Made by a program: the position numbers and the translations under genes | NCBI GenBank assembly: GCA_020854145.1 | Contig: JADZFZ010000712.1 | Location: forward strand, 1 to 36,965 | DNA from: Deltaproteobacteria bacterium | Lineage (GTDB): Bacteria; Myxococcota_A; Polyangia; Polyangiales; JADZFZ01 | Direction of reading: 5' to 3' | Length of the DNA stretch: 36,965 nt | Shown here: positions 1 to 9,414 of the stretch, piece after piece | Layout of the letters: each line of letters opens with the position of its first letter | Numbering within the stretch: the stretch's first letter is position 1 | The notes under the pieces: generated by a model | What the model saw: only the letters and a program-made list of their open reading frames with translations | Told to the model about the DNA's origin: nothing | Databases searched by the model: none

Positions 1-1219
1 CGAGCGCTTCTTCGATCCGCTCGCGGCTCGGCGGCTCGGAGGGGGCGTCTTGCCGGTTGCTCGCATCGGGTACCGCCGAGGGCGCGAAGGCTGCGCCTGC
101 GGACGCGGAGAGATCCTCGGGCATCACGATGGTGCGCCCCGCTCCGAGCGCCTCGGTGGCGGCGCGGCGCACCTCGGCGACGAGCTCGCGGACGTTACCC
201 GGCCACGGCAGCAGGAGGCATCGCTCGATCGTCGTCGCGTGCGGTGTCAGGCGCGCGTCGACGTCCGCCGTCACGCGCGCCACGAGGTGGGGGATCTCCT
301 CGAGCCTCTCGCGCAGCGGTGGGATCCGCACGTCGGGCCGACCCAGGCGGAAGTAGAGATCCTGTCGGAACGCGCCCTCCGCGACGGCGGCGCGCAGGTC
401 GCGATGGGTGGCCGAGCACACCCGGATCGCGACGGGCTGCGGCTTGGTGGCGCCGAGCGGAAGCACCTCGCGTGCTTCGAGGACGCGCAGCAGCTTGCTC
501 TGCACGCGTAGGTCGAGCTCGGCGACCTCGTCGAGGAACAACGTTCCCGAGTCGGCGGCCTGCACGTAGCCGCTCGCGTCGGTGCTCGCGCCCGAGTAGG
601 CGCCGCGCACTGCTCCGAAGAGGAGCCGCTCCGCGAGGCCGTCGGGGATCGCGGCGCAGTTGACGGCGACGAACGGTGCTTTCGGTCGAGGGCCTGCAGC
701 GTGGAATCGCCGCGCCGCGATCTCTTTGCCCGCGCCCGTCTCGCCGACGAGGTGCACCGTGTCGCCAGCTCGCGCAGCGCGCTCGACCGCGCTCCACGCC
801 GACCGCAGAGACGGTCCAACGACCACGCCGTCACGCACCTCGACGCCGCCTTCGAACGTGAGGAGGTCCGTTGCGAGCAGCGAGACCGTACGGCCCAGGC
901 GAAGGACGCGTACGCCGGAGCGAACGTGCTCGCCGGACACGCGATCGGCGTCCGCGAACGTGCCGTTGCGGCTGCCTTCGTCCGCGATCGCCCAGCGCCG
1001 ACCGTCGAAAGCGACGCGGGCGTGGCGCCGTGAGACCGAGTCGTCGTCGAGCCCGAGGTCCGCGAGGGTGGCGCGTCCGACCGCGAGCTCCGCGCCGCGC
1101 AACGCGATGGGCGCGAGGACTGCGCGACCCGCCGCGAAGACCACCACCACGCCGGGTCGAGCGACGCCGCGCCCGGCCGGCTCGCTGCCGTCGCGAGTGG
1201 CCTCGACGGTCGCCTTCAC
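1..1219 (-). CDS. FHA domain-containing sigma54-dependent transcriptional regulator (enhancer-binding protein), C-terminus beyond window edge
   Basis: Open reverse frame without stop from GTG at 1219 to the window start (absent from the ORF track because it is open-ended). Reads ...RATLADLGLDDDSVSRRHARVAFDGRRWAIADEGSRNGTF (FHA), then VHLVGETGAGKE (Walker A), LLFGAVRGAYSGA (L1 loop), GTLFLDEVAELDLRVQSKLLRVL (Walker B), LPWPGNVREL. Confidence 0.9.
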   Translation of the reverse strand, partial: MKATVEATRDGSEPAGRGVARPGVVVVFAAGRAVLAPIALRGAELAVGRATLADLGLDDDSVSRRHARVAFDGRRWAIADEGSRNGTFADADRVSGEHVRSGVRVLRLGRTVSLLATDLLTFEGGVEVRDGVVVGPSLRSAWSAVERAARAGDTVHLVGETGAGKEIAARRFHAAGPRPKAPFVAVNCAAIPDGLAERLLFGAVRGAYSGASTDASGYVQAADSGTLFLDEVAELDLRVQSKLLRVLEAREVLPLGATKPQPVAIRVCSATHRDLRAAVAEGAFRQDLYFRLGRPDVRIPPLRERLEEIPHLVARVTADVDARLTPHATTIERCLLLPWPGNVRELVAEVRRAATEALGAGRTIVMPEDLSASAGAAFAPSAVPDASNRQDAPSEPPSRERIEEAL

Positions 1220-1334
1220 GCCGCCGACTATACGCCGCCGACCCGCCCGATCGTCGCTCGGCTCCCCACGAGGCGCGCGATCGCGTACGGCGATCTCGCC
1301 GGCACACCGGAGAGATCGCGGTCGAGCGCCGGCG

Positions 1335-2435
1335 TCACGGTCCGCGCGTGGTCACGCCAGGAGGGAGCGACGCGCCGGTGAGCCATGCGTCCATCTCGAC
1401 CTCGCCGCTCAGGTGCCGACGGAGGAACGCGACGGCGAGCGTGCGGATGCCGGCGCGGACGCGCGCGTCGTCGTCGGGGCCGTCGGGGCAGAACGAGCCC
1501 ACGAGGCCACCGCCGTCGTCGGTGAAGTCCATGTGGTCGGCACCGGTGAACGTCCACTCGACGGCCCACGGCGCCGCCGACGCGGCTGCGTAGAACGTCT
1601 GATAGTTCTGGTCGAGCGGTGCGCAGGGCATGAAGCCGCCCGATCCGTTCTGGGTCTCGCCCATCACGCCGACGGGGACCGCGAGCGCGCCCGCGATGGC
1701 GGGCGAGGTCGCGTCGGGACAATCCGCCGTGAAGCCCGCGCCTGGGCCGCACCCGTTCACCGGGTCGAGCAAGAGCGCAGCCGACACGCGCGCGTCGGAC
1801 GCCGCGACCCACGTCGCGACCTTGCCCCCGCGGCTGTGGCCGACGACGGCGATACGCGAGCCGTCGACCGACGCGGCGAACGGCGCGTCCGCCAGAGCCC
1901 AGGAGATCACGGAGACCGTGGCGTCGCGCTCGTCGGCGTTGGTCGGCCCGCCGAGCAGACCCCCGGCCGTGTCGACGCCCACGACGACGAAGCCGTGGGA
2001 CGCGATGCGCTCGGCGAGCACGGCGTAGCTCGACGTCGCGAGCTGAAAACCGTGCTTGAGCACGACGAGTGGCGCGCGCGTGCCGCCCGCGAGCCCGGGA
2101 ACGAACGCGACCGCCGTCGCGTCCGGGAGCGTCCCGCCGTCGCGAGCGACGACGAAGGCTCCGTCCTCGTTCGGCGGGCGCGACCCGCTGCTCGCATCCG
2201 CGTCGGGCGGCGGCGTGGCGTCGGGGAGCGAGCCGCCGTCTGCCGGCGGCGTCGTGTCGGCGACATCGGCCGCGTCGTCGGCTGCTGCGTCCTGCGCCGC
2301 CGACCCGTCGAGCGGTGCCGCCGCGTCGGGCGGTTGCGGCGGGACCGGCGGGCTCGTCGCGGCGCCGTCGTCGTCTCCGCAGGCTGCGGTGAGCGCGAAG
2401 CAGAGGAGGCATCCGATCGGGGCGCGTCGGGACAT
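1335..2435 (-). CDS. Chlorophyllase-like alpha/beta-hydrolase lipoprotein
   Basis: ORF 1335..2474 with a better start at 2435 (MSRRAPIGCLLCFALTAACGDDDG lipoprotein signal; upstream TTAGGAG). Ala/Asp-rich linker, nucleophile elbow GHSRGG, C-terminal His (GADHMDF). Confidence 0.85.
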   Translation of the reverse strand: MSRRAPIGCLLCFALTAACGDDDGAATSPPVPPQPPDAAAPLDGSAAQDAAADDAADVADTTPPADGGSLPDATPPPDADASSGSRPPNEDGAFVVARDGGTLPDATAVAFVPGLAGGTRAPLVVLKHGFQLATSSYAVLAERIASHGFVVVGVDTAGGLLGGPTNADERDATVSVISWALADAPFAASVDGSRIAVVGHSRGGKVATWVAASDARVSAALLLDPVNGCGPGAGFTADCPDATSPAIAGALAVPVGVMGETQNGSGGFMPCAPLDQNYQTFYAAASAAPWAVEWTFTGADHMDFTDDGGGLVGSFCPDGPDDDARVRAGIRTLAVAFLRRHLSGEVEMDAWLTGASLPPGVTTRGP

Positions 2436-2453
2436 GGGCTCGCTCCTAAAGTA

Positions 2454-2468
2454 GGAAGTGCAACTTCC
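2454..2468. repeat. Perfect 6-bp inverted repeat GGAAGT-GCA-ACTTCC, possible operator
   Basis: ggaagtgcaacttcc, located 19 nt upstream of the hydrolase start codon at 2435. Confidence 0.4.
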
Positions 2469-2601
2469 AAGCATGCCAGGGCTGCGAGCGGCTCACGATG
2501 GGTCTGCATGAGACTTCGCACGCAACCACCGCGCGGCGGTCGTGGTCGGCTGCGGCATGGGCCGGCTGGGCCGGGCAGCCGCGCGATCGCCGCGGCGCGC
2601 G

Positions 2602-2630
2602 TGGCACGTGTGCCTGGCACGTGTCGGGCA
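2602..2630 (+). promoter_or_regulatory. Candidate sigma54-type promoter (CTGGCACGTGTCGGGCA) preceded by a second TGGCACGTGT half
   Basis: TGGCACGTGT occurs at 2602-2611 and 2615-2624; the second gives GG-N10-GC with a consensus TGGCACG -24 box; upstream of the ODP/GST operon. Confidence 0.35.
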
Positions 2631-2790
2631 CCCCTCGCGACCGCACCGCGCGAAAAACGCCCGATCTCTCGGCACGCACGGACCGCGCGCGCGCGCCCTC
2701 CAGGCGACGGCGGCGCGAGTCGCGGCGGATCGCGCTGGCGCGCGTCTTGATGAAGGGAGACCTGCGCCCGACGCGAGAAGGAGAGAGCCC

Positions 2791-3531
2791 ATGAGCACGA
2801 CCAACCCCGAGACCGGCACCCGCATCGACGAGATCGCAGCGAGCATCTATCGCATCAGCACTCCCATCCCGCCGGCCGCCATGCCGGGCGGCTTCACGTT
2901 CAATCAGTTCCTCGTGCTCGACGACGAGCCGCTCCTCTTCCACACGGGCCCGAGGCGCATGTTCCCGCTGGTGCGCCAGGCGATCGAGCACGTGATGCCG
3001 ATCGCGATGTTGCGTTGGGTGGGCTTCTCGCACCTCGAGAGCGACGAATGCGGCGCGCTCGCGGATCTGCTGTCGGTCGCGCCACGCGCGCAACCGGTCT
3101 GCGGTCGGATCGCGGCGACGGTCTCGGTGGCGGACATGGTCGATCGTCCCGTGCGCGCGCTCGCCGAGGCAGAGGCGCTGTCGCTCGGATCCCATCGCGT
3201 CGCGTGGATCGACGCGCCTCACATGCCGCACGGCTGGGAGTGCGGCTACCTGTTCGAGGCCACCACGCGCACGCTGTTGTGCGGCGATCTCTTCACGCAA
3301 GGCGGCGCCGAGCACGAGCCGCTCGTGGAGGCCGACATCCTCGAGCCGAGCGAGGCCTTCCGGAAGGCGATGGACTACTACTCGCACGGTGCGCACGCGC
3401 CGGCCCACCTCGAGCGCATGGCGGCGCTCGCCCCGACGACGCTCGCGTGCATGCACGGAAGCGCGTGGCGCGGTGACGGCGGGCGACTGCTCGGCGCGTT
3501 GGCCAATCGCTTGTCGGGCGAGCGAGCATGA
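2791..3531 (+). CDS. Stand-alone oxygen-binding di-iron protein (flavodiiron-type metallo-beta-lactamase fold)
   Basis: ATG at 2791 after gaaggagaga RBS. Motif FSHLESDE = H-x-E-x-D of flavodiiron proteins, followed by His (DAPHMPHGWE), Asp (LLCGDLFTQGG) and His (LACMHGS). No flavodoxin domain follows. Confidence 0.8.
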   Translation: MSTTNPETGTRIDEIAASIYRISTPIPPAAMPGGFTFNQFLVLDDEPLLFHTGPRRMFPLVRQAIEHVMPIAMLRWVGFSHLESDECGALADLLSVAPRAQPVCGRIAATVSVADMVDRPVRALAEAEALSLGSHRVAWIDAPHMPHGWECGYLFEATTRTLLCGDLFTQGGAEHEPLVEADILEPSEAFRKAMDYYSHGAHAPAHLERMAALAPTTLACMHGSAWRGDGGRLLGALANRLSGERA

Positions 3532-4316
3532 GCGTCCGTCCCGCGGTGGTCCTCGTCACGAAAGGTCGTCCCATGAGCGAACAGAAGCTCCGGTTGTTCA
3601 CGTTCCCGGCTGCGTTCGGGTTGCCCACGGCGGGGCCGTTCGGGCTCAAGCTCGAGATGGCGCTGCGCATGCTCGAGGTGCCGTACGAGCGCGTCTTCGA
3701 GATGGACAACCGCAAGGGCCCGAAGCGCAAGAGTCCCTGGATCGAGGACGGCGACACGCGCATCGGCGACACCGAGCTCATCCTCGAGCACGTCGCGCGC
3801 ACCCGCGACGTCGTGCTCGACGAGGGGACCACGCCCGAGGAGCGCGCCCGTGGTCACGTCCTTCGCCGCGCGCTCGAAGAGCACTTCCATCAGGTGTTCG
3901 AGTACGAGCTGCTGGTGCACGAGAGGAGCCTCGACCTCGTCAGACAGATGGCCACGATGAGCGCGCCGAAGATCCTGGCACGCCCGATCGCCGCATATCT
4001 CCGGCGTACGGTGCGCAAGCACCTCTTCGAGCGCGGCATCGCCCGTCACTCGCCGGCGGAGATCGAAGCGATGGGGCGTGCAGACGTGGACGCCCTCGTC
4101 GCGTGGCTCGGCGACCGGGAGTGGTTCGTCGGTGACCGACCGACCAAGGTCGACTGCATCGCGTTCGGCTTGCTGGCCGTCGCGATCCGATGCGAGCTCG
4201 ACACGCCCGTGTTCGCGTACGTGCGCGCGCAGCCCACGCTCGTCGCGTTCGTCGAACGCGTGCTCGCCCGCTACTTCCCGGAGCATGCTTCGAGCGTCGC
4301 GCGCGCGGCCGCCTGA
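3528..4316 (+). CDS. Glutathione S-transferase family protein
   Basis: ATG overlaps the upstream stop (ATGA). N-terminal thioredoxin-fold-like LRLFTFPAAFGLPTAGPFGLKLEMALRMLEVPYE, IGDTELILEHV, helical C-terminus REWFVGDRPTKVDCIAFGLL. Alternative start at 3573 (MSEQKLRLF). Confidence 0.8.
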   Translation: MSVRPAVVLVTKGRPMSEQKLRLFTFPAAFGLPTAGPFGLKLEMALRMLEVPYERVFEMDNRKGPKRKSPWIEDGDTRIGDTELILEHVARTRDVVLDEGTTPEERARGHVLRRALEEHFHQVFEYELLVHERSLDLVRQMATMSAPKILARPIAAYLRRTVRKHLFERGIARHSPAEIEAMGRADVDALVAWLGDREWFVGDRPTKVDCIAFGLLAVAIRCELDTPVFAYVRAQPTLVAFVERVLARYFPEHASSVARAAA

Positions 4317-4548
4317 CCCGCGCTCACGGCGGTCACGCGTGCGTTGCCCGGCAGAAGGCGCGTGAGACCGTCGATCGCCTGGGTGTGGGTCGACGCCTCG
4401 ACCGTTTCGTCTGCCCTCGCATTTCGTCACGGTGCCCGAAACACCCTTGGATGCCGCGGGGTTCGCGCGCGCGGTGGTGCAGAACGCGACGCCCGACGAT
4501 GTGCCCTCGTGCCCCGTGCCGGCTCGGGCGGCCTCGATTCTCCGGGCC

Positions 4549-4567
4549 ATCGCCGATTCCCGGCGAT
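4549..4567. repeat. 7-bp perfect inverted repeat ATCGCCG-ATTCC-CGGCGAT
   Basis: Visible in the 4317-4630 intergenic region, directly adjacent to a GG-N10-GC promoter candidate. Confidence 0.4.
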
Positions 4568-4583
4568 TGGCCCGGCCGGTGCT
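4567..4583 (+). promoter_or_regulatory. Candidate sigma54-like promoter (TTGGCCCGGCCGGTGCT)
   Basis: GG-N10-GC spacing with TTGGC at -24 and TGCT at -12, about 48 nt upstream of the start at 4631. Confidence 0.3.
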
Positions 4584-4630
4584 CTGGCTCCCATCGCCCG
4601 CGAGAGACGGGCAGAACGAGGAGATGAGCC

Positions 4631-5773
4631 ATGAGACAACCACGCTCGAAGCCAACCGCCCTCCTGCTCGGCGCGATCTCCATCGCCGGCTGGCTCGGCT
4701 GCAGCGGCTGCAGCGACGACGACGCGGACGATCCGCTGCTCGACGACACCCCCGTGCTCCAGGCGGCGCTCGACTCCCTCGCGCAGAGCGAGGTGGACGA
4801 CATGTCGATTCTCGGGATGGGGATCTCCGTGCGTCTCGCCGACGGTCGGGTGCTCCATGCGAGCGCGGGGCACTCGGATCCCGAGGGCTCGCCCTACGAC
4901 GTGGCGAGCACCAAGCAAGTCATCGGCAGCGTCACCAAGGTCTACACGGCCGTGATGGTGATGCAGCTCGTGGAATCGGGCCTCGTCTCTCTCGACGACA
5001 CGATCGATGGATGGATCGCGATTCCCCGGGCCGACGAGATCACGGTGCGAATGTTGTTGAACCACACGAGCGGTCTGGCCGACCACGAGATGCTCATGAG
5101 CGAAGACGACTACTCGGTCGCGTGGTCGCCGCGGGAGCTCGTGCAGATCGCCGTCGACGCCGGGCAGGTGGCCAATCCCGGCGAGAACGTCGCCCGCTAC
5201 TCCAACACGAACTACGTCGTTCTCGGTCTGATCGTCGAGGCCGTGACCGGCAGATCCTGGCAGCAGAATCTCGCCGAGCGAATCAGCGCCCCATTGGGCC
5301 TCGAGCACACGTTCTACGCCGGTGATCCCGAAGGTGCGGAGGGTCTGGCGGGCGGCTGGATCCACACTCAGGACGGCTGGATCAGCTCGCTCACGCGGCT
5401 CGACCCGTCGTTCGGCTGGGCCACGGGCAGCATGGTGGCCACCAACGAAGAGGTGACCGCCTTCGCGCGCGCGTTCTTCGCGGGGGAGCTCTTCGACTCC
5501 CCGGAGACGCTCGAACGGATGCTCTCGTTCGACGTTCCCATGGCACCGGAGTTCCTCGGAGGGCAACCGCCGACGACTCTCGGGCTCTGCGTCATGCGCG
5601 TCGACGCGGACGGCGTGGCGCTCGTGGGACACCTCGGGCACGCTCCCGGTTACGCTACGGCCATGCTCCGCGATCCCGAGACCGGCGCGCTCATCGTGGT
5701 CACGTCCAACACGCAGGGTGCGCTTCCCGGCTGGACGGTGCTGAAGATTGCCCAGTTCCTGCGGGCGCGGTAG
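4631..5773 (+). CDS. Serine hydrolase / class C beta-lactamase-like lipoprotein
   Basis: Lipoprotein signal ...GWLGCSGCSDDDADDP; SVTK (S-x-x-K) motif in TKQVIGSVTKVYTAVMV; YSNTNYV (Y-x-N); LGHLGHAPGYAT near the C-terminus. Confidence 0.88.
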   Translation: MRQPRSKPTALLLGAISIAGWLGCSGCSDDDADDPLLDDTPVLQAALDSLAQSEVDDMSILGMGISVRLADGRVLHASAGHSDPEGSPYDVASTKQVIGSVTKVYTAVMVMQLVESGLVSLDDTIDGWIAIPRADEITVRMLLNHTSGLADHEMLMSEDDYSVAWSPRELVQIAVDAGQVANPGENVARYSNTNYVVLGLIVEAVTGRSWQQNLAERISAPLGLEHTFYAGDPEGAEGLAGGWIHTQDGWISSLTRLDPSFGWATGSMVATNEEVTAFARAFFAGELFDSPETLERMLSFDVPMAPEFLGGQPPTTLGLCVMRVDADGVALVGHLGHAPGYATAMLRDPETGALIVVTSNTQGALPGWTVLKIAQFLRAR

Positions 5774-5791
5774 CCGCGGCGGCCACCGTCG

Positions 5792-7717
5792 GTGTCCCCG
5801 AGAGCAAGAGAGCCGGACGCGTCGCGCGCCACGTTGTCGGCCTTCGCGTTCGCGCTCTTGCTCGTGCCGGCGCGGACCGCGACGGCCGCACCTCCGCCCC
5901 CGGTCCTGGTCGACGACCGCGCCGATGCCCACAGCCTCTTCGACCGGATGAGCGTCGTTCGCGACTCGCGAGGCACGCTCACGGTCGAGCAGGTGGTGGA
6001 TCGCGAGGCCGACGATCTCCACGACGTCGAGCCTGGTCCCGGAGGTGCCGTGTGGGTGCGCGTCGCGTTGCGCGCCGAGTCGAGGCCTCGAGAGCCATGG
6101 TTCTTGAGCATCGCTCCGCCCTTCGACCCCGGCACGGTTCACGTGCAGACCGAGCAACGGTGGACGATCGCTCCCTTCGCGCCGGGCTGGGCACCGGCGC
6201 TCGTGCCCATCCCGATCGAGCCTGGCACGCGGCACCTCCTCGTGCGTCTGCCGCGCCTGGGTGCTCCACCGCCCGTCTTCGCCCTGGTCACCCGAAGCGG
6301 ACACGACCGTCTGCACGCGCGGTTGCTCGTCACACAGGCGCTCTATCTCGGCTTCCTGCTCGCGATCGCGTTCCTCAATCTGGCGATGTTCGCGTGGGTG
6401 CGCGAGCGCGCGCAGCTCTGGTACGTGGCGTTCGTCGCGGCCACGGCCGGCTACTTCGCCATGCACACGGGGATGCTCTCGCGGTTCGTCGCCCCGAGCG
6501 CCACCGCGGGCGACCTCGTTCGTCCGGAGATGGCGCTCCTCGCCGTCACGGCCATCACGGGTGCCCAGTTCAGCCGCCACTTCCTCGACACGCGTCGAAA
6601 GACGCCGCGCGCGGATCTCCTTCTGCAGGCTTACACCCTGTTCGCCGGTGTCGTCCTGATGGTGATCTGGCTGGCTCCTGGCGCGGTGCCGGCGACGAAG
6701 GCAATAGGGATCCTCCTCCCCTTCGTCGCGATCACGGCAGGTGTCGCGGCTTGGCGCGCGGGATCGAGCTGGGCACGCTTCTATCTCGCAGGCTGGGTGT
6801 CGCTCACCTTCGGCGTCTTCGCCTATGCAGCGATCGGCATGCCGATTGGGCTCGACTCCGCTGCCTTCCAGGCCGGCTCCGCGCTGGAAGCCGCGTTCCT
6901 CGCTCTCGCGCTGGTCGATCGATTCCGGGCGCAGCGCAACGAGCTCGAGCGCACGAGGAGCGACCTCGCGCGTGCCGACAGGCTCACGACGCTCGGGCAG
7001 CTCGTCGCCGGCGTCGCGCACGAGGTGAACAACCCGAACAACGTCATCACGTTCAATCTGCCGATCCTCCGCGAGTACGTCGCCGCGATGAGGCCCCACG
7101 TCGAGGCATCGGCCACGCCGGACACGAAGCTCTGCGGCCTGTCCGTCGAAGCGCTCTTCGCGGATCTCCAGTCGCTCATCGCGAACATGGAGCATGGCTC
7201 CGCGCGAATCACCGCCATCGTGTCCGAGCTCAAGGGCTATGCGCGCCCGGACGAGGCATGGGAGGACGCCGACGTGAACCCGGTCGTCGAGCGCGCCGTG
7301 CGCCTCGTGGGCACGCGCCTCGAGAAGGCGGTAGATCGATTCGAGGTTCGCCTGGGAAGCGGCCTGCCTCGGGTGCACATGTCCCCGGGACGCATCGAGC
7401 AAGTGGTGGTCAATCTCCTCGTCAATGCCGGACAGGCCAGCGCCGGGAAGGCAGGAAGCTTCGTCGTCGTCAGCACGGAGCGCGAGAGCGATGGAGCCCT
7501 GGTGATCGTCGAGGACAGCGGACCAGGCGTACCGGCGTCCATCCGCGACCGCATCTTCGAGCCGTTCTTCACCACGAAGAGTGGCGAATCGGGCACCGGT
7601 CTCGGTCTCGCGATCTCGCGTCGAATCGTGGTCGATCACGGCGGCACGCTGGAGCTCCGCAGCGAGGAGGGGGCGCCGACTCGCTTCGTCGTTCGTCTCC
7701 CTGGGCTCGGAGCCTGA
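5792..7717 (+). CDS. 7TMR-DISM type sensor histidine kinase
   Basis: Signal peptide, extracellular beta-rich domain, about 7 hydrophobic helices, H-box [20 protein letters not shown]-box [14 protein letters not shown]-boxes VEDSGPGVP and [13 protein letters not shown]. Confidence 0.92.
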   Translation: MSPRAREPDASRATLSAFAFALLLVPARTATAAPPPPVLVDDRADAHSLFDRMSVVRDSRGTLTVEQVVDREADDLHDVEPGPGGAVWVRVALRAESRPREPWFLSIAPPFDPGTVHVQTEQRWTIAPFAPGWAPALVPIPIEPGTRHLLVRLPRLGAPPPVFALVTRSGHDRLHARLLVTQALYLGFLLAIAFLNLAMFAWVRERAQLWYVAFVAATAGYFAMHTGMLSRFVAPSATAGDLVRPEMALLAVTAITGAQFSRHFLDTRRKTPRADLLLQAYTLFAGVVLMVIWLAPGAVPATKAIGILLPFVAITAGVAAWRAGSSWARFYLAGWVSLTFGVFAYAAIGMPIGLDSAAFQAGSALEAAFLALALVDRFRAQRNELERTRSDLARADRLTTLGQLVAGVAHEVNNPNNVITFNLPILREYVAAMRPHVEASATPDTKLCGLSVEALFADLQSLIANMEHGSARITAIVSELKGYARPDEAWEDADVNPVVERAVRLVGTRLEKAVDRFEVRLGSGLPRVHMSPGRIEQVVVNLLVNAGQASAGKAGSFVVVSTERESDGALVIVEDSGPGVPASIRDRIFEPFFTTKSGESGTGLGLAISRRIVVDHGGTLELRSEEGAPTRFVVRLPGLGA

Positions 7718-7764
7718 GCACAGAACGCATTCGTATCGTCGTGCTGGACACGGAGCCCCACCCG

Positions 7765-9315
7765 ATGGACGAATGGAGCGGTCCCGTGACACGTGCACTG
7801 CTCGCTCTCGTTCTGGCGTTCGTCGGGTGCGACGACGGCGCGCTCACGCAGCTCGTCGTGGTGGTCGACACCGACTTGCCGACGGGCGCCATCGACGAGA
7901 TCGCGATCGACGTGAGGTCGCCGAGCGGGATGCACCATGCCGCGACGTCGCGGATCGACGCGACGCGTCCGCTGCCGGGATCGGTCTCGCTCGTCCATCG
8001 CGACGGTCCGCTCGGTCCGGTCGAGATCGTGGTCGAGGGCAGACGCGCGTCGGAGATCGTCGTCACGCGACTCGTGCGCACGTCGTTCGTTCGAGCGCAG
8101 ACCCGCTCGGTCGTCGTGCGGCTCCTGGCGGCTTGTGTCGGGACACGCTGTGAAGCGGGCTCGACCTGTGGCGATCGGGGCTGCGGCAGCCCCGATGTGG
8201 ATCCCGCCACGCTCGCGTCGTGGGATGGGAGGCTCCCTCCGCCGCTCCAACCCGTGGCGCCGTCGATGGACGCGGCGACCGATGCGGGCGACGGAGGCCG
8301 GGATGGCGCGTCGCTCGACGCCGGCGACTCCACGGTGGGCGACGCCGACGCTCCGGACGTCGGGCCCGACGCGCCCGGTCCCGATGCGGGGCCCGCGTGC
8401 GCACTGCGCCATCCACCGCCACGGCGCGCAGGGGGCGACTCGTCGGGCGTGCAACGCTTCTTCGCTGCAGAGCACTTCGAGATCGGGACGCGCGATCCGA
8501 TGGCGTGGCGCGACATCGGCCTCGACCTCGACGGTCGGTGCACGACGGCGGAGACCTCGAGCGAGGAGCTCGAGTGCCGCACGCGCGTCGGCGCCGGGCA
8601 CCCCGACGGCGAGGAGGGGATCGACAACCAGTTCGGCGCGGCGATCCTCGGGACCCTCACCGCGATCAACCCGGCCATCTTCGACGAGCTCAACACGAGC
8701 TTCGCGCGAGGCACGTACGGTGTCGTGCTCTCGCTCTCTGGATGGAACCTGTCGGCCAACGACGACGCGGTCGTCGTGGCTCTCATGGAGGCGTCGAGCG
8801 GGCGCGGGCCGATAGGCCCCCCCGAGCATCTCGGTGAGGACACGTGGACCGTCAGCACCGATGCGGTCGTCGAGGACGACGTCGAGCGCCCGCTCTGCGC
8901 GAGCATGGGCTACGTGGCCGACGGGGTGGTGGTGGCGCAGCTGCCCTCGCGCTGCGGCTTCCGGATCAGCACGGAGGACGGCAACGTCGTGCAGGTGAGG
9001 CTCTCGCGCCCCGTCGTGATGATGACGGTCGAGGCGGGCGCGCCCGGTTTCGGAGAGGGCGTGCTGGTGGGCCGCTGGCGTGTCGGCGACTTCGTGGACG
9101 CCTTCCCGTACATCGCGACCGACTTCTGTCCCGACGAGCTCGGTCCCGTCCTCGAGGCGGCCCTGGAGACCTCGTCGGACGTGCTGGCCGAAGGCGACGC
9201 CGATCCCGAGATGCCGTGCGACGCGGTGTCGTTCGGCGCGCGCTTCCGCGGCGGGCCCGCGTTCGTAGACTCGACCGTCGGCCCGAGCTTCGTGCTGACC
9301 GATCGCTGTCGGTAG
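7765..9315 (+). CDS. Predicted lipoprotein with Asp/Ala/Gly-rich tether, function unknown
   Basis: ATG at 7765 within ORF frame 6052..9315 (517 codons including stop): TRALLALVLAFVGCDDGALTQLVVVVDTDLP; linker SMDAATDAGDGGRDGASLDAGDSTVGDADAPDVGPDAPGPDAGP; C-terminal domain without a recognised motif. Confidence 0.8.
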   Translation: MDEWSGPVTRALLALVLAFVGCDDGALTQLVVVVDTDLPTGAIDEIAIDVRSPSGMHHAATSRIDATRPLPGSVSLVHRDGPLGPVEIVVEGRRASEIVVTRLVRTSFVRAQTRSVVVRLLAACVGTRCEAGSTCGDRGCGSPDVDPATLASWDGRLPPPLQPVAPSMDAATDAGDGGRDGASLDAGDSTVGDADAPDVGPDAPGPDAGPACALRHPPPRRAGGDSSGVQRFFAAEHFEIGTRDPMAWRDIGLDLDGRCTTAETSSEELECRTRVGAGHPDGEEGIDNQFGAAILGTLTAINPAIFDELNTSFARGTYGVVLSLSGWNLSANDDAVVVALMEASSGRGPIGPPEHLGEDTWTVSTDAVVEDDVERPLCASMGYVADGVVVAQLPSRCGFRISTEDGNVVQVRLSRPVVMMTVEAGAPGFGEGVLVGRWRVGDFVDAFPYIATDFCPDELGPVLEAALETSSDVLAEGDADPEMPCDAVSFGARFRGGPAFVDSTVGPSFVLTDRCR

Positions 9316-9414
9316 CCGCCGAACGCCCGCCGGAGCCGCCGATCGATTCGCGCTACCCTCGGGCGTGAGGGCGACATCGATGCAACGGCGTCTTCAGTCG
9401 ATCGGGCGCGGGCC

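Noticed and set aside
6052-7764. N-terminal extension of ORF 6052..9315
   Set aside because: Overlaps the histidine kinase in another frame and is Arg-rich; a plausible lipoprotein start exists at 7765.
4427-7798. 1123-aa antisense ORF
   Set aside because: Opposite a well-supported serine hydrolase and histidine kinase; His/Arg/Glu-rich composition without domains, typical of GC-rich antisense frames.
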